Positions 41,005-49,596 of a DNA stretch of 64,000 bases are shown here, one piece after another. Under the pieces are notes generated by a model that made no database searches, had not been told where the DNA came from, and worked only from the letters and a program-made list of their open reading frames with translations. Each line of letters begins with the position of its first letter. Position 1 is the stretch's first letter. The DNA comes from Geomonas subterranea (lineage in GTDB: Bacteria > Desulfobacterota > Desulfuromonadia > Geobacterales > Geobacteraceae). The translations under genes and the position numbers were made by a program. The stretch spans positions 2,046,001 through 2,110,000 of the forward strand of contig NZ_CP077683.1 in assembly GCF_019063845.1 (NCBI RefSeq). The letters run 5' to 3'.

Positions 41005-41632
41005 ATCCTGTTCTCCTTACCCTGAATGGTGCATCATGCCCAGGCACCACCCATTCAGCCATTGCTACTATTTGGTTAATCGACTCAACGCAGTGGTCAC
41101 GATCCCAGTGAATGGAGGGAGGGACACGTTTTTCGTAGTTGGCTGCCAACGGAAGTGCGTCCCCAGCAATTACGACATCAGCCCCGCTTCCTCCAAATGA
41201 AGAAATGGCATCCTTCACGACCACACTCAGGGACCCACAGCTGTGCCCTGGGGTGGGATGCAGTTCGATACCTGGTCCTATCGTGAAGGCTGATCGAACC
41301 AAACAACTCCCCGCCGATACCGGAATTCGTGAGCCGATCTCCGGCTCCAGAAGGTGGGCCATAAAAACGGCTCTCGGAAAAAGGTGGTTGCATCCAACGT
41401 GGTCCCAATGTCCATGAGTATTCACCACGATGTCTATATCCACAGGCGCCAGGTGCAACCGCCACAGAGCCTCTGTCACCGCCAAAGCATCTTCAGGTGC
41501 CCCGGTATCAACTACTATTAACCCTTGGCCGGAGCGAATAAGACATATGGACGAATGGGCATCCAGAATGTTTCCATCTTCCCGCCGCAGCAGGCTCCCC
41601 TGCTGCAGCAAATGCACTTCAGGCTGCCTCAT
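40973..41632 (-). CDS. Metallo-beta-lactamase-fold hydrolase
   Basis: 219 aa from ATG 41632, which overlaps the stop region of the ABC ATPase gene by 14 nt; the longer frame has no support. The zinc motif THGHWDH is present, with further ligands expected in TPGHSCGS, AGDALPLA and PGHDAPF. Glyoxalase II-like small hydrolases and lactonases share this layout. Located directly behind the importer genes, it may hydrolyse an ester, lactone or thioester in the pathway. Confidence 0.8.
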   Translation of the reverse strand: MRQPEVHLLQQGSLLRREDGNILDAHSSICLIRSGQGLIVVDTGAPEDALAVTEALWRLHLAPVDIDIVVNTHGHWDHVGCNHLFPRAVFMAHLLEPEIGSRIPVSAGSCLVRSAFTIGPGIELHPTPGHSCGSLSVVVKDAISSFGGSGADVVIAGDALPLAANYEKRVPPSIHWDRDHCVESINQIVAMAEWVVPGHDAPFRVRRTGYGEKKSDEGK

Positions 41633-42443
41633 GGCGTGCCTGTTGCGTATTGGTGACATGCCGGCCCGGCTTTTCGGATAGGGGGTCGGACGACGATGCC
41701 AGCAGTTCCAAAATGGTGCGCCGCATCTGGTTAAACTCAAAACTTGTCCTGTCACGTGGATGCGGCATATCGATGTCAAATGTCCGAAGGACCCGGGCTG
41801 GGCTGGGTGAGAAAACTACTATTCGGTCGCTGAGAAAGACTGCCTCATCCACGTTATGAGTGACAAAAAGGATCGTGTCGCGCCGGACCAGCCACAGTTT
41901 GATAAGGAAGGCGTGCAGTGCGTTGCGCATCTGGCAGTCCAAGGCGCCGAAGGGTTCGTCCATAAGGACCAATTGCGGGTTGTTGATCAGAGTTCTGGCG
42001 ATGGCGACCCGTTGTTTCATCCCCCCCGACAGTTCTTTCGGCAGACAGGACTCGAAGCCGGAAAGTCCGAACGCAGCGATGTACTCCATGGCCGCTCGAC
42101 GCCGCTCCTTTTTAGGGACTCCGGCGAATTCAAGCCCGGCCTCGATATTCTCCAGCGTGGTCCGCCAAGGGAACAGGGCGAACTCCTGGAATACCATCCC
42201 AACCCGGGGGTCCCGGCCGGTTACGGAGGCACCATCTAGAAGAATTTCCCCTTGGTAGTCTTGGTCCAGCCCGGCGAGGATCCTGAGCAGCGTGCTCTTG
42301 CCGCTGCCGCTTGGGCCTAGCAAGGAAACGAATTCTCCCCGCCTGACCTGCAGGTCCAGGCAATCCAAGGCCCGGTAGTCGCTCCGGTTGTCGCTTCCCG
42401 CGAAGGTCTTTGACAGACCACGTATTTCAACGTTCACTGCCAT
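41619..42443 (-). CDS. ABC transporter ATP-binding protein, SsuB/TauB type
   Basis: 274 aa; SD AGGAG 5 nt before ATG. Walker A GPSGSGKST, Q loop QEFALFPW, signature LSGGMKQR, Walker B LVLMDEPFGALD and H-loop THNVDEA are all intact. It energises the permease encoded 12 nt upstream. Family members import sulfonates, taurine, nitrate or related small anions and N-compounds. Confidence 0.9.
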   Translation of the reverse strand: MAVNVEIRGLSKTFAGSDNRSDYRALDCLDLQVRRGEFVSLLGPSGSGKSTLLRILAGLDQDYQGEILLDGASVTGRDPRVGMVFQEFALFPWRTTLENIEAGLEFAGVPKKERRRAAMEYIAAFGLSGFESCLPKELSGGMKQRVAIARTLINNPQLVLMDEPFGALDCQMRNALHAFLIKLWLVRRDTILFVTHNVDEAVFLSDRIVVFSPSPARVLRTFDIDMPHPRDRTSFEFNQMRRTILELLASSSDPLSEKPGRHVTNTQQARHEAA

Positions 42444-42455
42444 GCCAACTCCTAC

Positions 42456-43211
42456 TCACTGCCAGGCGGCACATCGATCCCGGACGACACGCAGTCCCTT
42501 GTCCAGTATGATGCCGACGAAGCCAATCACGCACATCCCAGCTACGATCAGGTCCGGCCGCTGAATGTCCCGGGCAGTCATGATCATATAGCCAAGCCCG
42601 TACCCTTCCCGGACCCCTGTGAACTCAGCAGCGACCAAGGTCATCCAGCCAATGCCAAGTCCAATCCTCACTCCAGTGAATATTGAGGGGACTGTGGCCG
42701 GAATGAGGATTTTGAAAAAGACGGTCCGCCTTGCAGCATTGAGGGTTCTTGCAGCATCCAGAATTACGGGGTCGATGGACTTCACACCCGCCATGGTATT
42801 TAGAAGAACCGGAAAGAAAGCGCCGAGAAAGATGATGAACGCGGCAGCCTTGTTGCCAATGCCGAACCAAAGGATGGATATCGGGATCCAGGCCATCGGT
42901 GGCACCGGCCGCAGCAGTTCCAGTGGCGCTTCTAGGCAGCTCCGCACCCGGCGCGACCATCCCATCGTAAGCCCCAGCGGCACCCCGATGGCCACCGCCA
43001 GCGAAAACCCCCACCCTACACGAGCCAGGCTGTAGTAAATGTGCGGCAGGAGTTTGCTTCCCGGGGGCATCCCATTCAACGCTAGCTCCACCATTCCTTC
43101 CAAGACCTGCGAGGGCGCTGGCGCCTTGATGGGCGAGACGATGCCCGCCTGACAAAAAGCCTGCCATAGGGCGACCAAACAGACAGAGGATATGAGAGCC
43201 TTGGGTCTCAT
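42456..43211 (-). CDS. ABC transporter permease, SsuC/TauC type
   Basis: 251 aa with about six TM helices. The EAA loop is recognisable as DAARTLNAARRTVFFKILIP. The gene overlaps the binding-protein gene by 4 nt and precedes the ATPase, forming a complete ABC importer in the inner membrane. Confidence 0.9.
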   Translation of the reverse strand: MRPKALISSVCLVALWQAFCQAGIVSPIKAPAPSQVLEGMVELALNGMPPGSKLLPHIYYSLARVGWGFSLAVAIGVPLGLTMGWSRRVRSCLEAPLELLRPVPPMAWIPISILWFGIGNKAAAFIIFLGAFFPVLLNTMAGVKSIDPVILDAARTLNAARRTVFFKILIPATVPSIFTGVRIGLGIGWMTLVAAEFTGVREGYGLGYMIMTARDIQRPDLIVAGMCVIGFVGIILDKGLRVVRDRCAAWQ

Positions 43212-44206
43212 CGTCCGGCGCGCTGTGCCGCTGATTCCTGCCGCACGAACTTGCCAATGAAACCGTCTACGTCCTTGATGCGGATGTACCCCAGGCCGGT
43301 AAGAAAGCGCGCGTAACGGCGGACCCCGTCTGCATCCAGAGTGGGGTTATAGTGGACTGTTTTCATAGCGCTCCGGATGGTCTTTTCGTCCATCCCCGTG
43401 TATTTCACCGCGATGTCGACAGCCTTATCCCTGTTCTTACCAATCCACTCGACAGCCTGTCGGTGGGCCCGCAATACTGCGTTGACCTGATCGGGGTGGG
43501 AAGCGAGGAATTTAGCATCGGCGACCACTACACAGCAGGGATGGCCGGGCCACATCTCGCCCGATGAGACGAGGGTGCGCCCTACCCCCATCTGGGACGC
43601 CTTGGCGGGATACGGCTCCCATGCTATGAATGCGTCGACATCGCCGTTGCGCAGAGCGCTGATCATTTCAGGGGGCTTGACCACCAAAAACTTAACCCGG
43701 TCAAGCCGCACCCCCTGCTTGGTGAGCGACTCCTTGAGGAGGAAATCCTGCACCGTGGACAGGCCGGGGATGGCAACACTCTTCCCTTCCAGATCCTTGA
43801 CCGTCTTCACCAGATGCCTGCCGTTCGAGGCGACCACCAAGGCCGACCCCTCGGCGTTAGATTGTGATAGCACCACCACGTCGGCCGTGCCGTTGGCAAC
43901 GGCTGCGGTTGCCGGTGCGACCCCTACGTACGCCATGTCCAAGGCCCCGGCGGCGAAGGCCGACATGATATCCGGGCCGGAGCGAAACACCCCCGCTACC
44001 TCGACGTTTGCCCCCTGGCGTGCCAGAAAGCCCATGTCGCGGGCGACCCAAAACGGCAGGTGGTGAATGTCGTTTTGCAGGTAAGCGACCCGAACAGGTT
44101 TCTCCGCGGCATTACCGGCGCTCCAGCAGGCCATCGCCGCAAGGATAAACACTGCACAAACCAGGACGGCCGCCTTCTTCATACCAACAGCATTCAAGAT
44201 CTTCAT
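43208..44206 (-). CDS. ABC transporter periplasmic binding protein, NMT1/SsuA/TauA type
   Basis: 332 aa with signal peptide (AAVLVCAVFILAAMACWS...AEKPVRVAY). The fold is a type II binding protein of the SsuA/TauA family: KSVAIPGLSTVQDFLLKE and DVDAFIAWEPYPAKA, the latter a ligand-pocket segment. It confers import specificity; the ligand cannot be read from sequence. Expected substrate from context: a small anionic or ureido nitrogen compound. SD GAGGAG about 9 nt before ATG. Confidence 0.88.
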   Translation of the reverse strand: MKILNAVGMKKAAVLVCAVFILAAMACWSAGNAAEKPVRVAYLQNDIHHLPFWVARDMGFLARQGANVEVAGVFRSGPDIMSAFAAGALDMAYVGVAPATAAVANGTADVVVLSQSNAEGSALVVASNGRHLVKTVKDLEGKSVAIPGLSTVQDFLLKESLTKQGVRLDRVKFLVVKPPEMISALRNGDVDAFIAWEPYPAKASQMGVGRTLVSSGEMWPGHPCCVVVADAKFLASHPDQVNAVLRAHRQAVEWIGKNRDKAVDIAVKYTGMDEKTIRSAMKTVHYNPTLDADGVRRYARFLTGLGYIRIKDVDGFIGKFVRQESAAQRAGR

Positions 44207-44245
44207 CCTTTAAACTCCTCTGTCGGCTCTCTAGTCGACGTTAAA

Positions 44246-45022
44246 TCAGCACGGCATCAAAAGCACTACGCGACCCCTTCGGTTCCAGACACGCTTCAGG
44301 TTGAAGGCGCCTAAGCCGCTGTTCTGCTCGGTCAGGTCGCCAGTGGCAGGGTGCTCACGGTACCCCACCCTCTCCCAGGCTGCGCGGACCTTTCCCGCAT
44401 CGGGACAGGCTTCCGTCAAAAGCAGGTAGACCGGCGCTCCGCGTAGCCTGCAGGCGGCGAAGAGGTCTGGAAGCCGCTCCTGCGGGAGATAATCCGGAAC
44501 ATTGCTCAGGTAGGCGAAGTCGTAGTCGCGTGCCGGCTCGGTCAGGAAGGCAGCTATGTCCTGCTCGTGCACCCGGATCCGCCCTAAAAGCGGCTTGATT
44601 CCGTCTAGAGGCTCCTCCTCAAAAAAGAACCGGATATGAAACAGCTCCTTGAGCGCCTGGAGTACACCCTCCAGGGGATACTCATGTCCGCGCCCTTTCG
44701 AAAAGTGGTAGTGCAGTTGCGGGTAGATAATTTCGGAAAACCATCCGGTAAGGGCGCTCGGAGTGGAACACCCCTTGAGCGCCAGCAAAAGCGACTTGAA
44801 ATAGGCGACTTGAAATTCGGAGATGTCCACGAAGGCGATCTCCTCAAGACGGGGAAGCTCGGACAGGGCATCGAGCAGGACCATACCGGAGCCACCTACG
44901 AAAACGGGCCTGCGTGGTGAGGCATCCAAAAGGTTCAGCGCGGCCCTCACCGTCCTGGCATCCTCGTTGGGGATGTAAAAGCGGCTTTTGTCGCCCCATT
45001 GTTTGCTGTTTGTTTTGGTCAT
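44246..45022 (-). CDS. Putative Rossmann-fold protein, methyltransferase-like, unknown function
   Basis: 258 aa. The segment PVFVGGSGMVLLDAL then EEIAFVDISEFQVAYFKSL is arranged like the SAM-binding part of Rossmann methyltransferases, and DYDFAYLSNVPDYLP could be the motif IV equivalent. The glycine loop GGSG is not canonical, so substrate binding is unsure. It resembles BtaA-type proteins only in general layout. Its ATG overlaps the stop of the AIR-synthase-like gene. Confidence 0.5.
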   Translation of the reverse strand: MTKTNSKQWGDKSRFYIPNEDARTVRAALNLLDASPRRPVFVGGSGMVLLDALSELPRLEEIAFVDISEFQVAYFKSLLLALKGCSTPSALTGWFSEIIYPQLHYHFSKGRGHEYPLEGVLQALKELFHIRFFFEEEPLDGIKPLLGRIRVHEQDIAAFLTEPARDYDFAYLSNVPDYLPQERLPDLFAACRLRGAPVYLLLTEACPDAGKVRAAWERVGYREHPATGDLTEQNSGLGAFNLKRVWNRRGRVVLLMPC

Positions 45023-45999
45023 TTACCGAATCCTGTGAATTCTTCCTCGGACCAGTCCCACAGGGTCCGCTCGACTCCCCCCATGGCCAGCCCCAGTTGC
45101 GAGCCCCCACGGAACCGGCCGATCTGATCGGCCCGGAGCCCCCGGGAGGCGAAGAGGTCCTGCACCTCGGCGAGATTTTGTGGGGGGACGGCGAGGAGAA
45201 ACCCGTAAGAGAAGAACGCCAGAAGCCACTTCTCGACCGGAACCGCCGGCGGAGCGGCGAGACGCTCCAGATCTATCGAGAGACCAAGCCGTGAACTTTC
45301 AGCTAACATCAGAGCCGTCCCCGCCACTCCCGCCATGCTGACATCCTTACCGGCCCGGGAAAGCCCCAGCTCCGCCACCTGCGGCAGCAGCTCCAGGTCG
45401 CCGCGCAGCTCCAAGTCGCCTCGCTCCCCGCTGGAATTCCAGAAGCCGTGCTGCTCCAGGAAGGTCCCTTTCTGGTTGTAGGCCAGTACCAGCAGGTCGC
45501 CTGCACAGGCGTCGAAACTCGTCAGCAGTCGCCGGGCCCGTCCCAAAATGGCGAGCGCGAGGGAGGCCTCTCCGTCACCATCGGAGGTATGCCCGCCGAC
45601 CAGCGGCACTCCCAGGCGGTCGGCGTTGTCCTGCATGCCGCGGAAGATGGCGCGGGTCCGCTCCTCGGAGGCATTGCAGATCACGTCGACCATCGCCAGC
45701 GGACGCCCCCCCATGGCGTAGATGTCGTTCACGTTGGCAAGGACGGCGGAACGTCCGGCAAGATACGGATCCGACTCGATGAGCCACGGAGCGATCCCCT
45801 CGGCGGCCAGAAGCAGATAGCCGTCACCGTCCGGGATGGCAGCAGCATCGTCGCCATTGAGAATCCCATGGGATGGAACCTGCCCCCCGAACTGACGAGC
45901 GATTGTGCTTATGGCCCGCTTTCCGGCAAACACACGGGAGGAGCGTAGTTCCTCCACGAGTTGGGCTAGTTGGTGCGCCGGTCTCTCTTGCTGTGGCAT
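45019..45999 (-). CDS. AIR-synthase-related protein, Sll0787/MSMEG_0567 C-terminal family
   Basis: 326 aa. ATP-binding PurM/SelD-like fold: GILNGDDAAAIPDGDGYLL, the ANVNDIYAMGGRPLAMVDV segment and GGHTSDGDGEASLAL. Family members accompany the Nit1C radical SAM and GNAT genes in cyanobacteria and mycobacteria; in mycobacteria it is fused to the GNAT domain. The reaction is unknown; PurM-like enzymes make acyl-phosphate intermediates and amidines. It overlaps the DUF2877 gene by 34 nt. Confidence 0.85.
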   Translation of the reverse strand: MPQQERPAHQLAQLVEELRSSRVFAGKRAISTIARQFGGQVPSHGILNGDDAAAIPDGDGYLLLAAEGIAPWLIESDPYLAGRSAVLANVNDIYAMGGRPLAMVDVICNASEERTRAIFRGMQDNADRLGVPLVGGHTSDGDGEASLALAILGRARRLLTSFDACAGDLLVLAYNQKGTFLEQHGFWNSSGERGDLELRGDLELLPQVAELGLSRAGKDVSMAGVAGTALMLAESSRLGLSIDLERLAAPPAVPVEKWLLAFFSYGFLLAVPPQNLAEVQDLFASRGLRADQIGRFRGGSQLGLAMGGVERTLWDWSEEEFTGFGK

Positions 46000-46913
46000 G
46001 TTTCACCTATCACTGGCGGTGTATAAAACTGAAAAGAATCCCTCTTGTTCACCACCTTACTGCGCAGAAGACTTTCAAGGGTCGTAACTAGACCGCAAAG
46101 TTGATCAGTTCCGCTGGTGTGCCCGAAGCTGGCAATTTTGCGCGTTAGATCAAAAATCCCCTCTGGCCTGCCTAGATGAACTGCTGTGAGCCAAGCGGCC
46201 ACTTCCTCGGTCACAAGTCCCCGGGCCGCACAGCGAATCATCTGGCCAGAGAAAGTGGAGGTTCCGGCCGCTGCCAACTGTGCCCATCTGTCGATATCCT
46301 CCTTCGAAGGCCCCCACAGTCCGCTTTCCCTGCGGAAAACGAGGGAGGCGAAAAAGCCGCAGAGGAAATCGTCTCCAGATGGGGTTAGCCCCACCCCCAG
46401 GCCGGCCAGTCCGCCGATCGGTCCAATAAGCGCCCCCCAGGCCTCACGCTCCAGCGCGTTCTTCAAAGTGGCGACCTGCGCCTCGGCAGCCATAGCGAAC
46501 GGGCTCTGGTCATGAGCACAGAAGAGAAGTTCCCCCAGCCCTCCTTGGCGGTAACATCCTCCAAGCGCACGCCTGGTCTCGGCAAGACAGTGAAGCTGGC
46601 AAATACTCAGGGCCGGCCGACAAACCCCGGCTTGCGGAGAAAATTCTTCAAGGCCTCTCAGATTGAACCAGCCCCTGCGTTCGAACATGAGGCCAGCTTC
46701 TTCGAACCGGAAACGCTCTCCCAGCTCAAGAGAGGGAAGGCAACCGGCGAGGCTTATGGTGTAGGGGTGGCGGGAAATACTTGAATCCCCCACGGTGACC
46801 ACCTCGCCGCCTGCCTCAAGGTGGGCCGCACGCGCGAAGACACCGACTACCCTCCCCGCAGCATTGTGACGGGACAGGCGCAGCGCCTCGCAACCGATGC
46901 TTCCCGCCTGCAC
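45966..46913 (-). CDS. DUF2877 protein, AllH/YlbF-type component of oxamate carbamoyltransferase
   Basis: 315 aa from GTG 46913 (GGAGGAG 5 nt upstream); the apparently longer frame runs through the preceding gene. The DUF2877 hallmark GLGVGLTPSGDDFLCGF is present. In E. coli, FdrA, YlbE and YlbF (AllFGH) form the enzyme that converts oxalurate plus phosphate to oxamate and carbamoyl phosphate. All three partners plus carbamate kinase are in this operon, so a carbamoyl-transfer role is likely; the acceptor may differ. Confidence 0.82.
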   Translation of the reverse strand: MQAGSIGCEALRLSRHNAAGRVVGVFARAAHLEAGGEVVTVGDSSISRHPYTISLAGCLPSLELGERFRFEEAGLMFERRGWFNLRGLEEFSPQAGVCRPALSICQLHCLAETRRALGGCYRQGGLGELLFCAHDQSPFAMAAEAQVATLKNALEREAWGALIGPIGGLAGLGVGLTPSGDDFLCGFFASLVFRRESGLWGPSKEDIDRWAQLAAAGTSTFSGQMIRCAARGLVTEEVAAWLTAVHLGRPEGIFDLTRKIASFGHTSGTDQLCGLVTTLESLLRSKVVNKRDSFQFYTPPVIGETCHSKRDRRTN

Positions 46914-46915
46914 AG

Positions 46916-48100
46916 TTACTCCTCCATGGACTGGAGCAGCAACTCCTCCACCCCGACCAACTGCAGAGGATTGCCCATCTTCTGCAGCAGTGGAGCGAAG
47001 CTCGACTGGCAGAAGGGGCACATGGTAGCGAGGGTGTCGGCCCCCGTGGCGATCGCTTCCTTGATCCGCTTCTCTGCGATGTCGTTTGCCATCGCGGCGT
47101 AATTGGCGCGGACCCCGCCGCCGGCCCCGCAGCAACGGGAATCAGCACGCACGTTCTCCATTTCCACAAGCTCGACGCCGGGAATGGCCGCCAGGATTTC
47201 GCGCGGTTCGTCGAATATCCCTTGAGAGCGCCCCAGGTGGCAGGGGTCGTGGTAGGTGATCTTGCGATTGATCGCCTTCTTCGGCTTCAGCCGTCCTTCC
47301 CTGAGCAGCCGCACGTAGATCTCGGAGAAGTGCAGAACCTCCACTTCCCAGGGTTTGCCGAGTTCTTTGGCCCAGCGCGGGTAGTCGTGCTTGAGCGTCT
47401 TCGAGCATCCGCCGCAGGGGGTGACCACCTGCTTCACGCCGAGCCGGTGGAAGGTGTCGAGGTTCCCGGCGATGAGCCTTTTGGCACTGTCGATCTGCCC
47501 GGTACGCAGAATGGGGCTGCCGCAGCAGAGCTCGCCCGGGCCGGCATAGGCGAACGGGATCCCCTGGCGCTGGAGTATCGAGACCCCGGTCCTCAGCATT
47601 GCGGGCATCTTGAAGGAACCGGTGCAGCCGCCGAAGACCAGGAGCTCCGCCCCCTCGGCGGGCCTGTGCTCGGGGAGCATCCAGCGTCCGCGCTCCTCGT
47701 TGGGCTCGCCGTAGGCGTTGCCGTTTTTGTCGGCGAACTCCTTGAATTTCAGATGGACCGGCATGGGGCCCAGCCCCCGCTTGACCGTCTCGGCCCTGGC
47801 CGCCTCCCAAAGCTCGACCAACGGGATGTCCGTCTGGCAGACCTCCTGGCACCGCTCGCAGGTGGTGCACTGGTACAGGCGGTCCACCCACTCCGGGGTC
47901 AGCTCGGCGCGGCCGTTGCGCAGCTCGTTTAAAAAGTGCACCTTCGCCCGCGGGGAGAAGGCCTCGAATCCGTTGCCGTAGGGGTGCGTGGTGCAAACCT
48001 GCTTACAATAGCCGCACCTGGCGCAGGTGCTGACGGCGTAATCCAGCTCTTCGCTCTCCCCAAGTCCTGTGAGGGGGGAGCTGTCGTGGTTAGTGCTCAT
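46916..48100 (-). CDS. GlcF/HdrD-like iron-sulfur oxidoreductase subunit
   Basis: 394 aa. Two [4Fe-4S] ferredoxin motifs near the N-terminus (TCARCGYCKQVC and QCTTCERCQEVC) and two CCG domains (GCTGSF...CCGSP...CGGCSK and HDPCHL...CCGAGGG...CPFC). It passes electrons from the partner flavoprotein to quinone or another carrier. It overlaps the GlcD-like gene by 11 nt and ends 2 nt before the DUF2877 start codon. The pair looks like a 2-hydroxy-acid dehydrogenase. Confidence 0.9.
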   Translation of the reverse strand: MSTNHDSSPLTGLGESEELDYAVSTCARCGYCKQVCTTHPYGNGFEAFSPRAKVHFLNELRNGRAELTPEWVDRLYQCTTCERCQEVCQTDIPLVELWEAARAETVKRGLGPMPVHLKFKEFADKNGNAYGEPNEERGRWMLPEHRPAEGAELLVFGGCTGSFKMPAMLRTGVSILQRQGIPFAYAGPGELCCGSPILRTGQIDSAKRLIAGNLDTFHRLGVKQVVTPCGGCSKTLKHDYPRWAKELGKPWEVEVLHFSEIYVRLLREGRLKPKKAINRKITYHDPCHLGRSQGIFDEPREILAAIPGVELVEMENVRADSRCCGAGGGVRANYAAMANDIAEKRIKEAIATGADTLATMCPFCQSSFAPLLQKMGNPLQLVGVEELLLQSMEE

Positions 48101-49550
48101 GGTGTTCTCCGCTAGGTGAGGGGCCCTTACCCCGGTAACTCAAGAAACGTGCGAAGGGGGACGCCAGCGCCGAACCGAGATGGACCACCGTCCCGAGGTT
48201 CAGGATGGGGAGCCAACGCATGCCGGGGGCGACGATCTTGCCCGGGTTCAACAGGTTCTCCGGGTCGAGCTCTTTTTTAAGGCGCCGGTAACCGGCGTAT
48301 TTCGCTTTTCCGAGGACCTCTTTCGATTCGGCGGCGAACCACATCCCCGCCGTGTACGGGCGCCCCCCGTGCCGGCGGGCGATGGCGGCGGGACGCACGG
48401 CCTTCGCCATCCGCACCGGATAGAGCAGGTCCTTGGAACATTCGGGGAGGTAGACCAGAACCGTCAGCTCGCTCTTGGAGATAGCCAGCGCTTCCATGCC
48501 GATGCAGTCACGGCTGAGGTCCCCGGCGATCTCCTCCCAGGCGGCGGCGAAGTTGTCGACGGGAAGATAGAATTCGCCGACCAGCACCGTCGGCCCGACC
48601 TTTTTGATGCGCATGGGGTAGAATCGGTCTCCCCATTCCTCGCGGGCTACCTGCTCCGAGAACTGCTCGCCTTTGTGCATCTTGGTCAGCAGGGCCAGTT
48701 TGGCGTCGTCCGCCTGCGACTCGGGGATCGCCAGGATGGCCAGGAAATGCCCTTTCGCAAGGCTGTGGTGCCCGCCAGCGGCCTTGCGCATCGCCACGTA
48801 TCCATCCGAATGCAGGATTGCAGTGTCGATATCAAAGGAGCGGATGGCCTCCTGCATGAAGGCCTGGAGCGAGAACGCATCCGGAAACTCGATGGCATAT
48901 GGACGCAGCGCCTCGGCTTTACGGCATTTGAGCCGGAGCCTCGTGATGATCCCCAAGCTGCCGCAGGTCTGGTAGTAGGGTTGCATCCTGTCCCCCCTGC
49001 AGGTGACCGTGCGTCCGTCCAGCCCGACGACATCTATCTCCTCCACCACGTCAGCTACACTTCCATAACGCAGGCTGCCTATGCCGACTCCCCCCATGGC
49101 GAACCATCCGCCGACGGTCGCGGAAGGGGCGCTGGTCGGACAGATCCGGTTGTCGAGGCCGCATCGCTGCAGCTCTTTGGAGAGCCCCTGCCAAACCACA
49201 CCCGGCTCCACGTCCACGGTCATCGCCTCCTGGTCCACCGCGAGCACGCGGTTTAGGGAGGAGAGGTCGAGCAAAAGACCGCCGCGGGTCGGGATGGCCC
49301 CGCCGAAACCGGAGCTCGCCTGCCCCCTCGGGGTGACCGGGGTCCCGGTCTCGCCGGCGAAGGTCAGGGCTTTTACGACATCCTGCGTGGTTTTGGGGAC
49401 CACAACGGCGGTAGGACAGGCCTTTATCTGGGCCATGAGCACGCCCGGCATTTCACCCAGATCGTGGTCGTAGGCCGCACAGATCTGTTGATCGAAACTT
49501 ACGCTGTCGCCCAATAGCTGCGTGAGTCGACGTCGATATTCATCTTTCAT
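48090..49550 (-). CDS. GlcD-like FAD-linked 2-hydroxy-acid dehydrogenase
   Basis: 486 aa. FAD-binding type 4 (PCMH) fold: VVVPKTTQDVVKALTFAGE, PRGQASSGFGGAIPTRGG, VGIGSLRYGSV and C-terminal DPENLLNPGKIV. Such enzymes oxidise glycolate, lactate or related 2-hydroxy acids. In this operon ureidoglycolate to oxalurate would feed the FdrA set; this is inference. A hydrophobic tail (RWLPILNLGTVVHLG) may aid membrane association with the Fe-S partner. Confidence 0.88.
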   Translation of the reverse strand: MKDEYRRRLTQLLGDSVSFDQQICAAYDHDLGEMPGVLMAQIKACPTAVVVPKTTQDVVKALTFAGETGTPVTPRGQASSGFGGAIPTRGGLLLDLSSLNRVLAVDQEAMTVDVEPGVVWQGLSKELQRCGLDNRICPTSAPSATVGGWFAMGGVGIGSLRYGSVADVVEEIDVVGLDGRTVTCRGDRMQPYYQTCGSLGIITRLRLKCRKAEALRPYAIEFPDAFSLQAFMQEAIRSFDIDTAILHSDGYVAMRKAAGGHHSLAKGHFLAILAIPESQADDAKLALLTKMHKGEQFSEQVAREEWGDRFYPMRIKKVGPTVLVGEFYLPVDNFAAAWEEIAGDLSRDCIGMEALAISKSELTVLVYLPECSKDLLYPVRMAKAVRPAAIARRHGGRPYTAGMWFAAESKEVLGKAKYAGYRRLKKELDPENLLNPGKIVAPGMRWLPILNLGTVVHLGSALASPFARFLSYRGKGPSPSGEHHEH

Positions 49551-49596
49551 GGCGCTTCTCCGGCGCTTCAGGACGTGCCTGAAGGTTGCACCGGGG

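Noticed and set aside
40973-41779. Long reading of the MBL-fold gene starting at 41779
   Set aside because: The extra N-terminus overlaps the ABC ATPase coding region and lacks family features. ATG 41632 gives a normal MBL protein.
41632-44206. Assigning the ABC importer to taurine or sulfonates
   Set aside because: The fold family imports many ligands and no desulfonation gene is nearby, so a specific substrate name is not justified.
45966-47135. Long reading of the DUF2877 gene starting at 47135
   Set aside because: It would run through the Fe-S protein gene in another frame. The GTG at 46913 with GGAGGAG directly after the Fe-S stop codon is the credible start.
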